A stretch of 43,957 nucleotides of DNA from Arcicella sp. GTDB lineage: Bacteria; Bacteroidota; Bacteroidia; Cytophagales; Spirosomataceae. The DNA lies in the NCBI GenBank assembly GCA_025354645.1, contig JANXML010000284.1, forward strand, positions 1 to 43,957, given 5' to 3'. This document shows, piece after piece, positions 1 through 9,066 of the stretch. Numbering within the stretch: the first letter of the stretch is position 1; each line of letters begins with the position of its first letter. The notes below the pieces were generated by a model. The model did not search any database. It was not told where the DNA came from and worked only from the letters and a program-made list of their open reading frames with translations. Both the position numbers and the translations under genes were made by a program.

Positions 1-37
1 TCGTTCAATATTTTTTTTAACTTAAAATTTTTAACAA

Positions 38-322
38 GTGACTAAGGCAGACGTAATCGTAGAAATTTCAGACAAAACTGGCATCGACAAAGCAGATGTA
101 TCAAGTGCAATTGAGTCTTTTTTCTCAGTAATCAAAGACAATCTTGCGAAAGGAGAAGCTGTTTATGTAAGAGGGTTTGGTAGCTTCGTAAACAAAAAAA
201 GAGCTCATAAAATTGCTCGTAACATTTCAAAAAATACTACAATTGAGATTCCAGAACATTTTATTCCAAGTTTCAAACCTGCGAAAATATTTGTTGAGCA
301 AGTGAAATCTAACGCAAAATAA
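38..322 (+). CDS. HU/IHF-family DNA-binding protein
   Basis: A 94-residue histone-like nucleoid protein that bends and compacts DNA as a dimer. The length is typical of HU/IHF subunits. It shows the N-terminal helices (TKADVIVEISDKTGI), the beta-arm signature VRGFGSFVNKKRAHKIARN at about residues 43-62, and the C-terminal FKPAK motif. The start is GTG at 38, chosen because the conserved MTKADV N-terminus begins there and no ATG in frame would keep it. In Bacteroidota an HU-type gene commonly precedes the TPR gene and RNase G, and the downstream order here agrees. Upstream sequence is cut off by the window edge, so its promoter is not visible. It could equally be called an IHF-beta-like subunit; the sequence alone does not decide. 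Confidence 0.93.
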   Translation: MTKADVIVEISDKTGIDKADVSSAIESFFSVIKDNLAKGEAVYVRGFGSFVNKKRAHKIARNISKNTTIEIPEHFIPSFKPAKIFVEQVKSNAK

Positions 323-351
323 AAATTAGAGTATTTAAGTTTATGAGTTGA

Positions 352-398
352 AAGTTTATGAGTATTTTTTTTCATACAAAACATTTACTCATAAACTT
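352..398. repeat. 13-bp perfect inverted repeat with nearby direct copies
   Basis: A 13-bp arm at 352-364 (aagtttatgagta) is perfectly complementary to 386-398, with a 21-nt spacer. A further direct copy of the same word lies at 337-348 and a degenerate inverted copy at 407-420. It separates the HU and TPR genes and could act as a weak terminator or a post-transcriptional hairpin. There is no strong T-run on the plus strand right after the arm, so terminator function is uncertain. Confidence 0.6.
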
Positions 399-428
399 AT
401 TTACGCTAAACTTATAAACTTGAAAAAA

Positions 429-1283
429 ATGCAAAAGTCTTTTATAGTAATCGTTGTCATAGCAGTCGCCACAATTGGTGGTTTATATAACCTCCCAAAA
501 GTGGTAGTAGATAATGAAAAAAAGACCCTTCAACAACCCGCAAAAGAAAACGCAGCAGCAACTGCTAATCGTGATAAAAACGTAAAATCTGATGCTCCAA
601 TAGTAACAGAAAATCATACAGAATCATTAAACGCAGAACAGCAAAAAATGATTACTAACTTGAGGGAAGTTTACGCAAAGAGTACTGGTAAGAGCAAAAT
701 TAAAGCATCTGATGAACTAATTATTCAATTTGTAAAGTATACTCGCTACGATAGTGCAGCCTATTATGCCAATGAAATAGCTAAAATTGAGCCTTCAGAA
801 AATAATTTAATGAAAGCGGGAGGCTTGTATTATGAAGCCTTTACTTATGCCCTTGAAAGTGATAAGACCGTGAAAATGGGAGAACTAACTCGTGGAATTT
901 ATCAAAAAGTATTGGATAAAAACCCGAATAATCTCTTAGCAAAAACCAATATGGCAATGACCTACACCGCTACTCAAACGCCTATGCAGGGAATTATGAT
1001 GTTGCGAGATGTGATTGCAAAGGAACCAGATTACGAACCAGCGTTGTTTAGTTTGGGAATACTTTCGATACGGTCGAATCAATTTGGAAAAGCTGTTGAC
1101 CGCTTTAAACAAATTCTCCGAAATAATCCTGCCAATTCAAAGGCGGCCTTAAATTTGGGATATTGTTTAGCAGAATTAGATAGAAAAGAAGAAGCACAGC
1201 AAATTTTAGAGAAAGTCCTCGCTACTAGCAAAGACCCTCAAGAAAAAGCTGCTGCTAACGATATTTTATCAAAAATCAAGTAA
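429..1283 (+). CDS. Membrane-anchored tetratricopeptide-repeat protein
   Basis: A 284-residue protein with one N-terminal hydrophobic segment (about residues 4-20, FIVIVVIAVATIGG), a low-complexity Ala/Lys/Asn linker, and two to three TPR units in the C-terminal half (for example the helix pairs around NPNNLLAKTNMAMTY, EPDYEPALFSLGIL and NPANSKAALNLGYCLAELDR). TPR units are protein-protein interaction scaffolds; the partner is unknown. The frame is open from 348, but the first 27 codons lie inside an AT-rich inverted repeat and look untranslated, so I take ATG 429, which puts the membrane segment at the N-terminus. The position between the HU gene and the small basic ORF and rng is a common Bacteroidota arrangement. 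Topology is probably N-in with the TPR domain in the periplasm (inference). Confidence 0.85.
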   Translation: MQKSFIVIVVIAVATIGGLYNLPKVVVDNEKKTLQQPAKENAAATANRDKNVKSDAPIVTENHTESLNAEQQKMITNLREVYAKSTGKSKIKASDELIIQFVKYTRYDSAAYYANEIAKIEPSENNLMKAGGLYYEAFTYALESDKTVKMGELTRGIYQKVLDKNPNNLLAKTNMAMTYTATQTPMQGIMMLRDVIAKEPDYEPALFSLGILSIRSNQFGKAVDRFKQILRNNPANSKAALNLGYCLAELDRKEEAQQILEKVLATSKDPQEKAAANDILSKIK

Positions 1284-1383
1284 GGGATTAAGTTGTAAAT
1301 ATTTTGTTCTAACTTTGAACCATAATTATTTATCACTGAATATCTAAAAATAAATATTTTTAACATTTAAAACTTTTAAAATC

Positions 1384-1473
1384 ATGCCTTGCGGAAAGAA
1401 AAGAAAGGGACACAAGATCTCAACGCACAAAAGAAAAAAGCGTCTTAGAAAGAATAGACATAAGAAGAAATAG
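1384..1473 (+). CDS. 29-residue AURKAIP1/COX24-domain basic peptide (putative ribosomal protein)
   Basis: A 29-codon ORF starting MPCGKKRKGHKISTHKRKKR and ending in LRKNRHKKK. More than half the residues are Lys, Arg or His. From memory, near-identical peptides (MPCGKKRKRHKMATHKRKKR-type) occur across Bacteroidota and are annotated as AURKAIP1/COX24 domain proteins, the domain of the mitochondrial small-subunit protein mS38. The charge, size and position directly before RNase G fit a ribosome or rRNA-binding role, but the exact function in bacteria is inferred. It is too short for common gene-finding cut-offs. The ATG is the only in-frame start, and a TAG stop at 1471-1473 ends it. The preceding 100 bases are AT-rich and free of other ORFs. 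Confidence 0.85.
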   Translation: MPCGKKRKGHKISTHKRKKRLRKNRHKKK

Positions 1474-1616
1474 ATTTAGGGATTAGGAATTAAAGATTAG
1501 AGATTAGGAGGTTAGGTTTTGGATTTTAAATATTAGGGATTAGTTAAATAATACCCAATAAATTTAATTTTATTCTGACAATCTGATATCTAATACCAAT
1601 AACCTAACACCTTTAT

Positions 1617-1655
1617 AAAACAGGCAAAATTCATAAAATGAAATTTGCCTGTTTT
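1617..1655 (+). terminator. Hairpin terminator after the small basic ORF
   Basis: The arms aaaacaggcaaaattcat and atgaaatttgcctgtttt are complementary over about 17 bases with one bulge and a 4-nt loop. The 3' arm ends in a short T-run (gttttg). It would end transcription of the HU/TPR/small-ORF group. Because the 5' arm starts with A4, it could also act weakly on the opposite strand. Confidence 0.75.
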
Positions 1656-1692
1656 GTCATTTTTGTGAGATTGTTGTCTTGAAAAAATAATT

Positions 1693-1733
1693 TAGTTACT
1701 TAATGGTTTTATTATCAATCATTTAAGTAACTA
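1693..1733. repeat. 11-bp perfect inverted repeat
   Basis: The arm tagttacttaa at 1693-1703 pairs perfectly with ttaagtaacta at 1723-1733 across a 19-nt AT-rich spacer. Function unknown; it lies about 440 bases before rng. Confidence 0.5.
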
Positions 1734-2170
1734 TTGGTTATGATATTTGGTGAAAATAGGTTGTGGGTGTTAGATGTTAGGTAAAATTAACATACTAATT
1801 TTTGAATAAGTTATTATTCATGCTCCTTCTAATAAATCCAAGCACGTGACCCACATTTAAAAGTCAATCTAAGAAAAATATTATAGACAAATTTTTTCCT
1901 TTAATTATTTACTTAGGGTTAGGATTAGATTTTATGGTTTAGTTTTTTAACATTATTACACTTTTAGCAACATTATTATTTAGTGTAAAATGATACAATC
2001 ATAATCAATTAAATACTTATCTTCTCCATTTCTCTTTCAATAATAATTTTCCTAATTTAGAAATCGAATATCCTTTTCTCAATAGGCTCGAACGCATCTA
2101 TAATTAATTGATTATTAGTAACTTAACTCAATACTCACACCGACAACTGTTCTCATTCTTTCATTTCTAA

Positions 2171-3742
2171 ATGCTTAATTCACCTGTGAGTAACGAATTA
2201 ATTATCAATTCGACTCCCAAAGGTGATCGCATTGCTTTGTTGCAAGACAAACGCATTGTGGAGTATCACTTAGAGGAGTCCGAACCACACTTTTCTGTTG
2301 GAGACATATATCTCGGAACAGTTAAGAAGATGGTCACGGGATTGAATGCTGCCTTCATTGATATTGGATACGAAAAGGATGCTTTTCTCCATTATCATGA
2401 TTTAGGCCCCAATATCAATTCCTTAAACAAATTTACGAAGGAAGTTATCGCTGAGAGAATCAAATCTGGACGTTTAGATAACTTCAAATTAGAGCCAGAG
2501 ATTGACAAGCACGATAAAATTGACAAAGTATTAAGTAAAAATACCTTGGTTTTAGTGCAAGTCGTCAAAGAACCTATTTCAACAAAAGGTCCTCGTTTAT
2601 CGTGCGATATTTCTATTGCAGGACGTTATACGGTTCTTGTTCCTTTTTCGAATGGGGTAAATATCTCAAAAAAAATTACGGCAAAAACCGAACGTCAACG
2701 TTTACAAAGATTGATGTCTTCGATTAAACCTGCCAATTTTGGGGTAATTGTTAGAACAGTCGCCGAAGGCAAAGAAGTGGATGAATTGGATAAAGATCTC
2801 CGTGAATCAATTGCCAAATGGGATGCGGGAATGGCAGCCTTAAAAAGTGCCAAACCTAGAGATAAAATAATCGGAGAGATGAGTCGAGCAACTTCAATGT
2901 TGCGTGATTTGTTGAATGAAAATTTCGATAGTGTGGTAGTCGATACACCCGAATTGTATCAAGAAGCTCGTAATTATGTTTTAAATATTGCTCCCGACAA
3001 AGAAAAAATTGTCAAGTTGCATCAAGGCAAAACGAAGGTTTTTGAACAGTTAGGAATTGAAAAACAACTCAAAATGTTGTTTGGACGTTCGGTAAGTTTG
3101 CCACAAGGCGGTTATTTAATTGTTGAACATACGGAAGCATTACACGTAATTGATGTCAATTCGGGTAATAAATCTAATAGTGAAGCAGATCAAGAAGCTA
3201 CGGCTTTGAGTGTAAATCGGGAATCAGCCAAAGAAATTGCTCGTCAGTTGAGATTGCGAGATATGGGTGGAATTATCGTCATTGACTTTATTGATATGAA
3301 GAAAGCTGAAAACAAAAAGCTAATTCAGGATATCATGAAAGAAGAAATGAAAACCGACCGTTCGAAATACACAATTTTGCCTTTGACAAAGTTTGGTTTG
3401 ATGCAGATTACACGCCAACGTGTACGTCCAGAAATGAATGTGATAACGGCAGAAAACTGCCCAACTTGCGGGGGAACTGGAAAAATTACGGCAAGTATTG
3501 CAATTTCAGACATAATTGAACATCATTTGGAGCATATCTTGGAAAATCAAAATGAGAAGAAACCAACGATTATTATGCACCCGTTCTTGCAAGCATACTT
3601 CACGAAGGGCTTTCCTTCGATACGAATGAAGTGGTATTTTAAGTATAAAACATGGGTAAAAATTATTGTCGATACCTCTTTTGGAATTACAGATTTCAAG
3701 TTTTTGAACGACCATAATGAACCGATTGAGTTGATTGGATAA
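2171..3742 (+). CDS. rng: Ribonuclease E/G family endoribonuclease
   Basis: A 523-residue RNase G-type enzyme that cuts single-stranded RNA in rRNA maturation and mRNA decay. An N-terminal S1 RNA-binding region is visible at about residues 40-75 (VGDIYLGTVKKMVTGLNAAF, FIDIGYEKDAFLHYHD). The two metal-binding aspartates of the family are in HVIDVNSGN (Asp328) and GIIVIDFIDM (Asp372). The zinc-link motif CPTCGGTGK lies at Cys430/Cys433. Length fits RNase G (about 490-520) and excludes the long RNase E scaffold tail. In Bacteroidota it usually follows an HU-type gene, as here. A long AT-rich leader precedes it and a shared bidirectional terminator follows it. Confidence 0.96.
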   Translation: MLNSPVSNELIINSTPKGDRIALLQDKRIVEYHLEESEPHFSVGDIYLGTVKKMVTGLNAAFIDIGYEKDAFLHYHDLGPNINSLNKFTKEVIAERIKSGRLDNFKLEPEIDKHDKIDKVLSKNTLVLVQVVKEPISTKGPRLSCDISIAGRYTVLVPFSNGVNISKKITAKTERQRLQRLMSSIKPANFGVIVRTVAEGKEVDELDKDLRESIAKWDAGMAALKSAKPRDKIIGEMSRATSMLRDLLNENFDSVVVDTPELYQEARNYVLNIAPDKEKIVKLHQGKTKVFEQLGIEKQLKMLFGRSVSLPQGGYLIVEHTEALHVIDVNSGNKSNSEADQEATALSVNRESAKEIARQLRLRDMGGIIVIDFIDMKKAENKKLIQDIMKEEMKTDRSKYTILPLTKFGLMQITRQRVRPEMNVITAENCPTCGGTGKITASIAISDIIEHHLEHILENQNEKKPTIIMHPFLQAYFTKGFPSIRMKWYFKYKTWVKIIVDTSFGITDFKFLNDHNEPIELIG

Positions 3743-3752
3743 AATTTAGAAT

Positions 3753-3796
3753 AAAAAATAGCCTGATTATCGTAAGATGATCAGGCTATTTTTTTT
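3753..3796. terminator. Bidirectional terminator between rng and the S9 peptidase gene
   Basis: A 15-bp perfect stem (3753-3767 with 3780-3794, core tagcctgat/atcaggcta) has a 12-nt loop and is flanked by A6 on the left and T8 on the right. This gives a U-run on either strand. The two genes are convergent, so it probably serves both. Confidence 0.88.
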
Positions 3797-3846
3797 GAAA
3801 ATGGCAAAGTATTTTTTTAATAAATAACTTGTTCTTTTAAATAAAA

Positions 3847-5826
3847 TTATTTCAAATATTTATTAAACCAAGTCAAATATCGCTCAAAACGGTCTTTTTG
3901 AAAACTTGGATTGGTTATTCCATGAAATTGTCCTGGATAAATAATTAATTCTGTTGGAATTCCCAATGATTTAAAGGCTTGATACATTTGCTCACTTCCC
4001 ACCGATGGCACATTAAAATCACTTTCGCCTACCATAAATTGTGTAGGTGTTTTAATGCGGTCAGCTTTCAAAAATGGGTAAGATAATGCCACATATTTGT
4101 CAAAATTCTTCCACGGCGAACCCAATTCATTCTCATACTGCAAAATATATTGGTCAACACCGTACATTGACGAAACCATCGCAACGCCCGCCCCGCTCGA
4201 AGCCACTTTGAAACGAGTATCCGAAGCAATCGTATAATCCGTTAAAATACCGCCGTAACTCCATCCGCCAATACCTAATTTATCGGAGTCCGCAATACCA
4301 TTTTGAACTACATAATCAGCGGCTCCCAAAATATCTAAGACTTCTTTATTTCCCCAATCTCCCGAAATTATTTTGCAATAATCCAGTCCTCGACCATTTG
4401 AACCACGATAATTAACTGCCACAACATTATAACCTGAAGCCGCTAACATCTGACGAGACATATCAAAACTAAATTCATCTTGTGCCACTGGACCACCGTG
4501 AATGAAAAATATGGTTGGCAATTTTGCACCTTTCACTGCATTGAATGGGCGATATAAAATATTAGAAACCATTGCTCCATCTTTACTTTTTGAGGTAAAT
4601 CCTTCGACCGATGCTAAGTTTAAATTTGCTAAAAAATCATCTTGGTGTTTCGTTAAACGTCGAGGATTTCCATTTTCTAATACATAAATCTCAGTTGGAA
4701 GTTGTGGGTCACTCATGGTTGTTAAGAAACTGCCCGATGGATGTTTTTCTAAGCTATTAAAACTACGATTTCCACTGGCAATTTTAGTCATTTTACCATC
4801 CGAAACACTAAATTGAGCTACGTATTTAGTTCTATCGTCGGTTACCAAAGCCATAATTGAAGCTCCATCTTTCGACCATTGAGGATTGCCCACGGGTCTA
4901 TCCAATGATTTTGTTAATAATTTTGGTTCTCCCCCATCTTTTGAAATCACGCATAAAATAGATTGATCATACATAATATAATTTTCTGAAGATGTTGTTC
5001 TGAGGTAAGCAATTTGCTTACCATCTGGACTCCATTCTGGCGAAAAATCTCTGCCCGACCAAGTAGTAATTTGCTTCATTTGAGCATTTGCTTTCGCATC
5101 CATTACCCAAATATCGGCATTGGCATTACGGTCTGGGTCATCAGTATGATTACTCAAAAAGGCAATTTGAGAACCATCAGGCGACCATCTTGGAGAACTT
5201 TCATCGTAATTTCCTTTGGTGAGCGTATCCAATTTTTTCGTTAAAATATCGAATAAATATAAATGGACAGGTTTTTTGGTTAAATATCCTTCCACATCTT
5301 GCTTGAATTTATAACGATCCAAAACAATTGGTTTTGGCGTTTTCACTTTTGAAGTATCGCTTGGTGTTTTCATCACCAAAGCAATCTTTTTCCCATCAGG
5401 TGACCATGCGTAATCTGACAAATCACCTTTTTTCAAATCAGTTAATTGCTTAGCTTCACCTCCACGCCTATCCATCAGCCAAATTTGGCTACTGGTCAAT
5501 CCATTCCGAGAAGATACAAAAGACAAAAATTTACCATCGGGACTCCAACGGGGTTGCGACTCACCATCAGGTGTATGGGTAAGTTGAATAGATTCTTTAC
5601 CATCCCAAGAAACCATCCAAATATCCGAATTTCGCTTATTTTTCACCGAGTCAACCGTTGAAAGTGTATAAGCTACCCAGTTGCCATCGGGTGAAATTTG
5701 CGGGTCGCCTAAATTCTGTAAACGGTAAACATCGGAGGGTTTTAAAGGGCGTTTTGTGGGAGTTTGAGCCAATAAAAGGGAAGAAAAAAGGCAAAAAATT
5801 CCGCCAATTAGTAGGTTTTTTTTCAT
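3847..5826 (-). CDS. Secreted S9-family peptidase (TolB-like propeller plus prolyl-oligopeptidase domain)
   Basis: A 659-residue periplasmic serine peptidase of the acylaminoacyl-peptidase/dipeptidyl-peptidase type. It has a signal peptide (MKKNLLIGGIFCLFSSLLLAQ), then a beta-propeller of TolB/PD40-like repeats with the recurring WSPDGK motif (about residues 40-370), then an alpha/beta hydrolase domain. The predicted catalytic triad is Ser523 in GGWSYGG, Asp603 in GESDFNVP and His635 in GQFHGI. HGGP at about residue 440 is the usual oxyanion loop. It acts on short peptides, removing dipeptides or acylated residues; exact specificity cannot be read. It stands alone on the minus strand, with the rng terminator at its 3' end and 150 bp of AT-rich DNA upstream. 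Confidence 0.93.
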   Translation of the reverse strand: MKKNLLIGGIFCLFSSLLLAQTPTKRPLKPSDVYRLQNLGDPQISPDGNWVAYTLSTVDSVKNKRNSDIWMVSWDGKESIQLTHTPDGESQPRWSPDGKFLSFVSSRNGLTSSQIWLMDRRGGEAKQLTDLKKGDLSDYAWSPDGKKIALVMKTPSDTSKVKTPKPIVLDRYKFKQDVEGYLTKKPVHLYLFDILTKKLDTLTKGNYDESSPRWSPDGSQIAFLSNHTDDPDRNANADIWVMDAKANAQMKQITTWSGRDFSPEWSPDGKQIAYLRTTSSENYIMYDQSILCVISKDGGEPKLLTKSLDRPVGNPQWSKDGASIMALVTDDRTKYVAQFSVSDGKMTKIASGNRSFNSLEKHPSGSFLTTMSDPQLPTEIYVLENGNPRRLTKHQDDFLANLNLASVEGFTSKSKDGAMVSNILYRPFNAVKGAKLPTIFFIHGGPVAQDEFSFDMSRQMLAASGYNVVAVNYRGSNGRGLDYCKIISGDWGNKEVLDILGAADYVVQNGIADSDKLGIGGWSYGGILTDYTIASDTRFKVASSGAGVAMVSSMYGVDQYILQYENELGSPWKNFDKYVALSYPFLKADRIKTPTQFMVGESDFNVPSVGSEQMYQAFKSLGIPTELIIYPGQFHGITNPSFQKDRFERYLTWFNKYLK

Positions 5827-5976
5827 ATTTGGTAATTGGGTTTGTTGATGAATCGGGAATTGATAATGTATAATATATTCGTATCTGTATTATGAATTCA
5901 TTACAAAATATTAAAAAGAAAAGAATATCAATAATTTGAGTTGAAAAAGTTAAATTACTGTTAGTATGATTCAGTT

Positions 5977-6819
5977 CTACTCTTGTATGACAGCTACTCT
6001 AATCCAAGAATGAAATGCTTCAAAAAAATGTCTACTATTTTCGAATTCATTTATTTCTTCTGTTTCGTTATTAATTAATCCAATTATTGTTTCAGCATTT
6101 GTAATAATATTCTTCCAAACAATATATAATTGTTCTCCCAATGGATGTATTTTTATTCTCTTATCTCCATTAGTAAGTATAATTTCTTCTAAATTACGCA
6201 TGGTCTCTATTGGAATATAGGCATTTATTAAAAATTGTAGATTTATATAATAGTTTTTAAGATTTGCCAAGTCATGTTTATTTTGGATAAAAACATCTGA
6301 GGAATTTTTCAATAAAATCAAGTTAAAATAAATTTGAGAATACCTAAAGCGATGAATATAGTTTTCTGAATATCCAAATGTCAGTATATTTCTAAAAATG
6401 TAAATAATTGCATCAGTACCTCTGAAGTGGTAACTACTATAAACATCATCTTTAATATCAATCTCTAAAAAAAAGAGTGACATTTTATTCAGAAAGTTAA
6501 TAGATTCTTTATAGTTATCATTTTTGAAAATTTTAACGTCTTCAGCTTCAAATCTTTTTTTAAATTCATTATTCATAGATATTTGCTCTCTAAGAGTTAA
6601 ATAAATTAACCCTGCACTAATAAGTGCAATAAATGGACCAGTTGTTCCTCCAATCATATCCCCAATCTCGTTAGGCTTGCCCCAGTTTATTTTAAAATAA
6701 TTTAGCCAAGTCAATTGGGTAACAATATAAGGCAAAAAGATCAGAGCTAAAAAGCCTACAGTAATAAGCGAAATTGCAATTATATCTATTCTTGTCCGTT
6801 CTTTGAAAGAAAAATTCAT
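5977..6819 (-). CDS. putAbiC-like membrane protein (putative phage abortive infection protein)
   Basis: A 280-residue protein with two N-terminal membrane segments (about residues 13-35, IAISLITVGFLALIFLPYIV, and 57-76) joined by a WGKPNEIGDMIGGTTGPFIA loop, then a long soluble Lys/Asn/Ile-rich domain. The Trp-Gly followed by GD.IGG..GP and then a LIYLTLREQI helix matches the pattern I know from the putAbiC family (W-G-x-FGDFxGG-NPxxS-LLxTLxxQ), a group named from lactococcal AbiC. I cannot test this here, and antiphage activity is inference. Base composition is clearly more AT-rich than the flanking S9 peptidase and uvrB genes, which suggests acquisition. It is a single-gene insertion on the same strand as uvrB, 71 bp downstream of the uvrB stop. 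The start ATG at 6817-6819 precedes a positively charged N-terminus. Confidence 0.6.
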   Translation of the reverse strand: MNFSFKERTRIDIIAISLITVGFLALIFLPYIVTQLTWLNYFKINWGKPNEIGDMIGGTTGPFIALISAGLIYLTLREQISMNNEFKKRFEAEDVKIFKNDNYKESINFLNKMSLFFLEIDIKDDVYSSYHFRGTDAIIYIFRNILTFGYSENYIHRFRYSQIYFNLILLKNSSDVFIQNKHDLANLKNYYINLQFLINAYIPIETMRNLEEIILTNGDKRIKIHPLGEQLYIVWKNIITNAETIIGLINNETEEINEFENSRHFFEAFHSWIRVAVIQE

Positions 6820-6890
6820 AGTTTTTTGATAATGAGGTAATTATTTTTATATTTTCACCCTAAAGTATAGTATATTTCTCTTAAAATCTA

Positions 6891-8924
6891 TCACCCCTTC
6901 TCCTCAATCAACTTCTTCAAGCCCAACATTTCATCCCGCAAACGGGCAGCAACCACAAAATCTAACTCTTTGGCGGCTTTTTCCATATCAGACTGTACTT
7001 TTTTGACTTGTTTTATGAGTTCGTCTTTCGTCATATATGCCACCACAGGGTCGGCAGCCATTTGTATTTCTTGCGGTTCAGTATAATATTTTAAGTTCTT
7101 TATTGGCTTGCCCATCACATCCGCAATGGATGTTTGCTCCATAATTTTCTCTTTCGATTTCAAGATGGTTCTTGGCGTAATTCCGTTTTCTATGTTATAC
7201 TCCATCTGAATGGCTCTTCTACGATTGGTTTCATCAATTGCCTTCTCCATCGAACCCGTAATGCGATCAGCGTACATCAAAACTTTGCCTCGGTCGTTTC
7301 GAGCCGCACGTCCAATCGTTTGTATCAAAGAACGAATATCTCTGAGGAAACCCTCCTTATCAGCATCCATAATTACTACCAAAGAAACCTCGGGTAAATC
7401 CAATCCCTCACGCAACAAATTCACGCCCACAAGTACATCAAATACGCCTAAACGTAATTCTCGTAAGATTTCAATGCGGTCTAAGGTTTTTACTTCCGAG
7501 TGAATATATTTACACTTCACCCCCACTCTTTCCAAATATTTTGATAATTCTTCTGCCATTCTTTTGGTTAAAGTTGTTATCAAAACTCTTTCCTCTCGCT
7601 TAATCCGTTCGTGAATTTCTTCTAATAAATCATCAATTTGATTGAGACTCGGACGTACTTCAATTTCAGGGTCAAGCAATCCCGTTGGACGAATAATTTG
7701 CTCGACCACCACGCCTTCCGAACGTCTCAATTCGTAATCTGCTGGGGTTGCCGATACATAAATCGTTTGTCCAGTAATATTCTCAAATTCTTGGAAAGTC
7801 AACGGGCGATTGTCCATCGCTGAGGGCAGGCGGAAACCATAATCAACCAAAGCCTCTTTTCGGGAACGGTCGCCTCCCCACATGGCCTTAATTTGGGGCA
7901 TTGTGGCGTGACTTTCATCCACCACTAACAAGAAATCATCTGGAAAAAAGTCTAATAAACAGAATGGTCGTTGTCCAGGTTTTCGTTGGTCGAAATAGCG
8001 TGAATAGTTCTCAATACCAGAACAATAACCCAATTCTCGCATCATTTCCAAGTCAAATTCAGTGCGTTGTTTGATGCGGTCGGCTTCCAATGGTCTGCCT
8101 TCGCTTTCAAAGAATTTTATCTGAGCAACCAAATCATCTTGGATATAATTGATGGCATTCATTAGCACGTCACGACCCGTTACGAAAAGATTTGCGGGAA
8201 AAACAGCAATCATTTTTTCTTCCGAAATTTTCTTGCCAGTCTGCGGATTAATGCGATGAATCATCTCTATTTCATCGCCAAAAAACATAATGCGATACCC
8301 AAAATCTGCGTAAGGCAAACAAATATCAACGGTATCACCTTTTACTCGAAATGTACCACGAGTAAATTCTGCTTCCGTTCGTGAATACAGAATTTCAACT
8401 AAACGAAAGAGAAATTGATTACGAGAAATAATTTCACCCACGCCAAAACGAAGAATACTTTTACGATATTCCTCGGGGTTTCCCATTCCATAAATACACG
8501 ATACAGAGGCAATTACGATAATATCACGCCGTCCAGACATCAACGAAGAAGTCGTGGAAAGTCTTAATTTATCAATTTCTTCGTTGATTTGAAGGTCTTT
8601 TTCAATGTAGGTATTGGTGGAAGCAATGAAGGCTTCGGGTTGGTAATAATCGTAGTAAGAGACAAAATATTCAACGGCATTTTCTGGAAAAAACTGTTTA
8701 AATTCACCGTATAGTTGAGCGGCAAGCGTTTTATTATGACTCAAAACCAACGTTGGGCGATTGACCTGAGTAATCATATTTGCCACTGTGAAAGTCTTTC
8801 CAGAACCTGTTACGCCCAACAAAGTTTGTGCTATTTCACCGTCTTGCACACCCTCCACGAGTTTTACAATTGCTTGGGGTTGGTCGCCTGTTGGTTTGTA
8901 TTCTGAAGTTAATTTAAAGTCCAT
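6891..8924 (-). CDS. uvrB: Excinuclease ABC subunit UvrB
   Basis: A 677-residue DNA-damage recognition helicase of nucleotide excision repair; it loads on damaged DNA from UvrA and recruits UvrC. Visible motifs: the TGDQPQAI N-terminus, Walker A GVTGSGKT (about residues 38-45), the beta-hairpin region with [10 protein letters not shown] and DLQINEEID, helicase motif [12 protein letters not shown], motif V-VI region [17 protein letters not shown] and QTIGRAARN, and the C-terminal UVR domain ([21 protein letters not shown]) that contacts UvrC. Length is full. uvrC is on the same strand about 7.5 kb away, with unrelated genes between. Confidence 0.98.
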   Translation of the reverse strand: MDFKLTSEYKPTGDQPQAIVKLVEGVQDGEIAQTLLGVTGSGKTFTVANMITQVNRPTLVLSHNKTLAAQLYGEFKQFFPENAVEYFVSYYDYYQPEAFIASTNTYIEKDLQINEEIDKLRLSTTSSLMSGRRDIIVIASVSCIYGMGNPEEYRKSILRFGVGEIISRNQFLFRLVEILYSRTEAEFTRGTFRVKGDTVDICLPYADFGYRIMFFGDEIEMIHRINPQTGKKISEEKMIAVFPANLFVTGRDVLMNAINYIQDDLVAQIKFFESEGRPLEADRIKQRTEFDLEMMRELGYCSGIENYSRYFDQRKPGQRPFCLLDFFPDDFLLVVDESHATMPQIKAMWGGDRSRKEALVDYGFRLPSAMDNRPLTFQEFENITGQTIYVSATPADYELRRSEGVVVEQIIRPTGLLDPEIEVRPSLNQIDDLLEEIHERIKREERVLITTLTKRMAEELSKYLERVGVKCKYIHSEVKTLDRIEILRELRLGVFDVLVGVNLLREGLDLPEVSLVVIMDADKEGFLRDIRSLIQTIGRAARNDRGKVLMYADRITGSMEKAIDETNRRRAIQMEYNIENGITPRTILKSKEKIMEQTSIADVMGKPIKNLKYYTEPQEIQMAADPVVAYMTKDELIKQVKKVQSDMEKAAKELDFVVAARLRDEMLGLKKLIEEKG

Positions 8925-9007
8925 TTTTGAGCATTTTTGTAAAGAGTAAATTGGCAGAATTCGCAGTACCCTTATAGTCGAATTTTAGGATTTAGTTCAC
9001 TATAAAG

Positions 9008-9041
9008 AAGGAGTCAAACTACGTAGCTTAACTCCTTTTTT
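9008..9041 (-). terminator. Hairpin terminator after the 179-residue ORF
   Basis: The arms aaggagt (9008-9014) and actcctt (9031-9037) enclose a self-complementary ctacgtag core, giving an imperfect hairpin. Read on the minus strand the 3' arm is followed by ctttat, a weak U-tract. It ends the HTH-ImmA operon before uvrB. A T-run on the plus side also exists, but no plus-strand gene needs it. Confidence 0.6.
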
Positions 9042-9066
9042 ATAATGAACACTCCACCCATTTAAT

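Larger units (their letters stand above)
1474..2170. other. 697-bp AT-rich intergenic region with degenerate repeats
   Basis: No convincing gene. About 1475-1545 is built of variants of the word gattagg/gattaga. The stretch at 1518-1546 is imperfectly complementary to 1573-1612 (ctgatatctaataccaata and following), so together they can fold into a long imperfect hairpin. Another related copy (gtgttagatgttaggt) lies near 1766-1782. A strong terminator is at 1617-1655 and a perfect 11-bp inverted repeat at 1693-1703/1723-1733. The last 400 bases probably hold the rng promoter, but I could not find an exact TAnnTTTG box close to the rng start. Confidence 0.7.

Noticed and set aside
348-428. Upstream start of the TPR gene at 348
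   Set aside because: The extension is made of an AT-rich inverted repeat, and it would bury the membrane segment behind 27 unusual residues.
1474-2170. A CRISPR-like array or structured RNA in the gattagg repeats
   Set aside because: Repeat units are short, degenerate and unevenly spaced without spacers of constant size; no known riboswitch or RNA motif is apparent.
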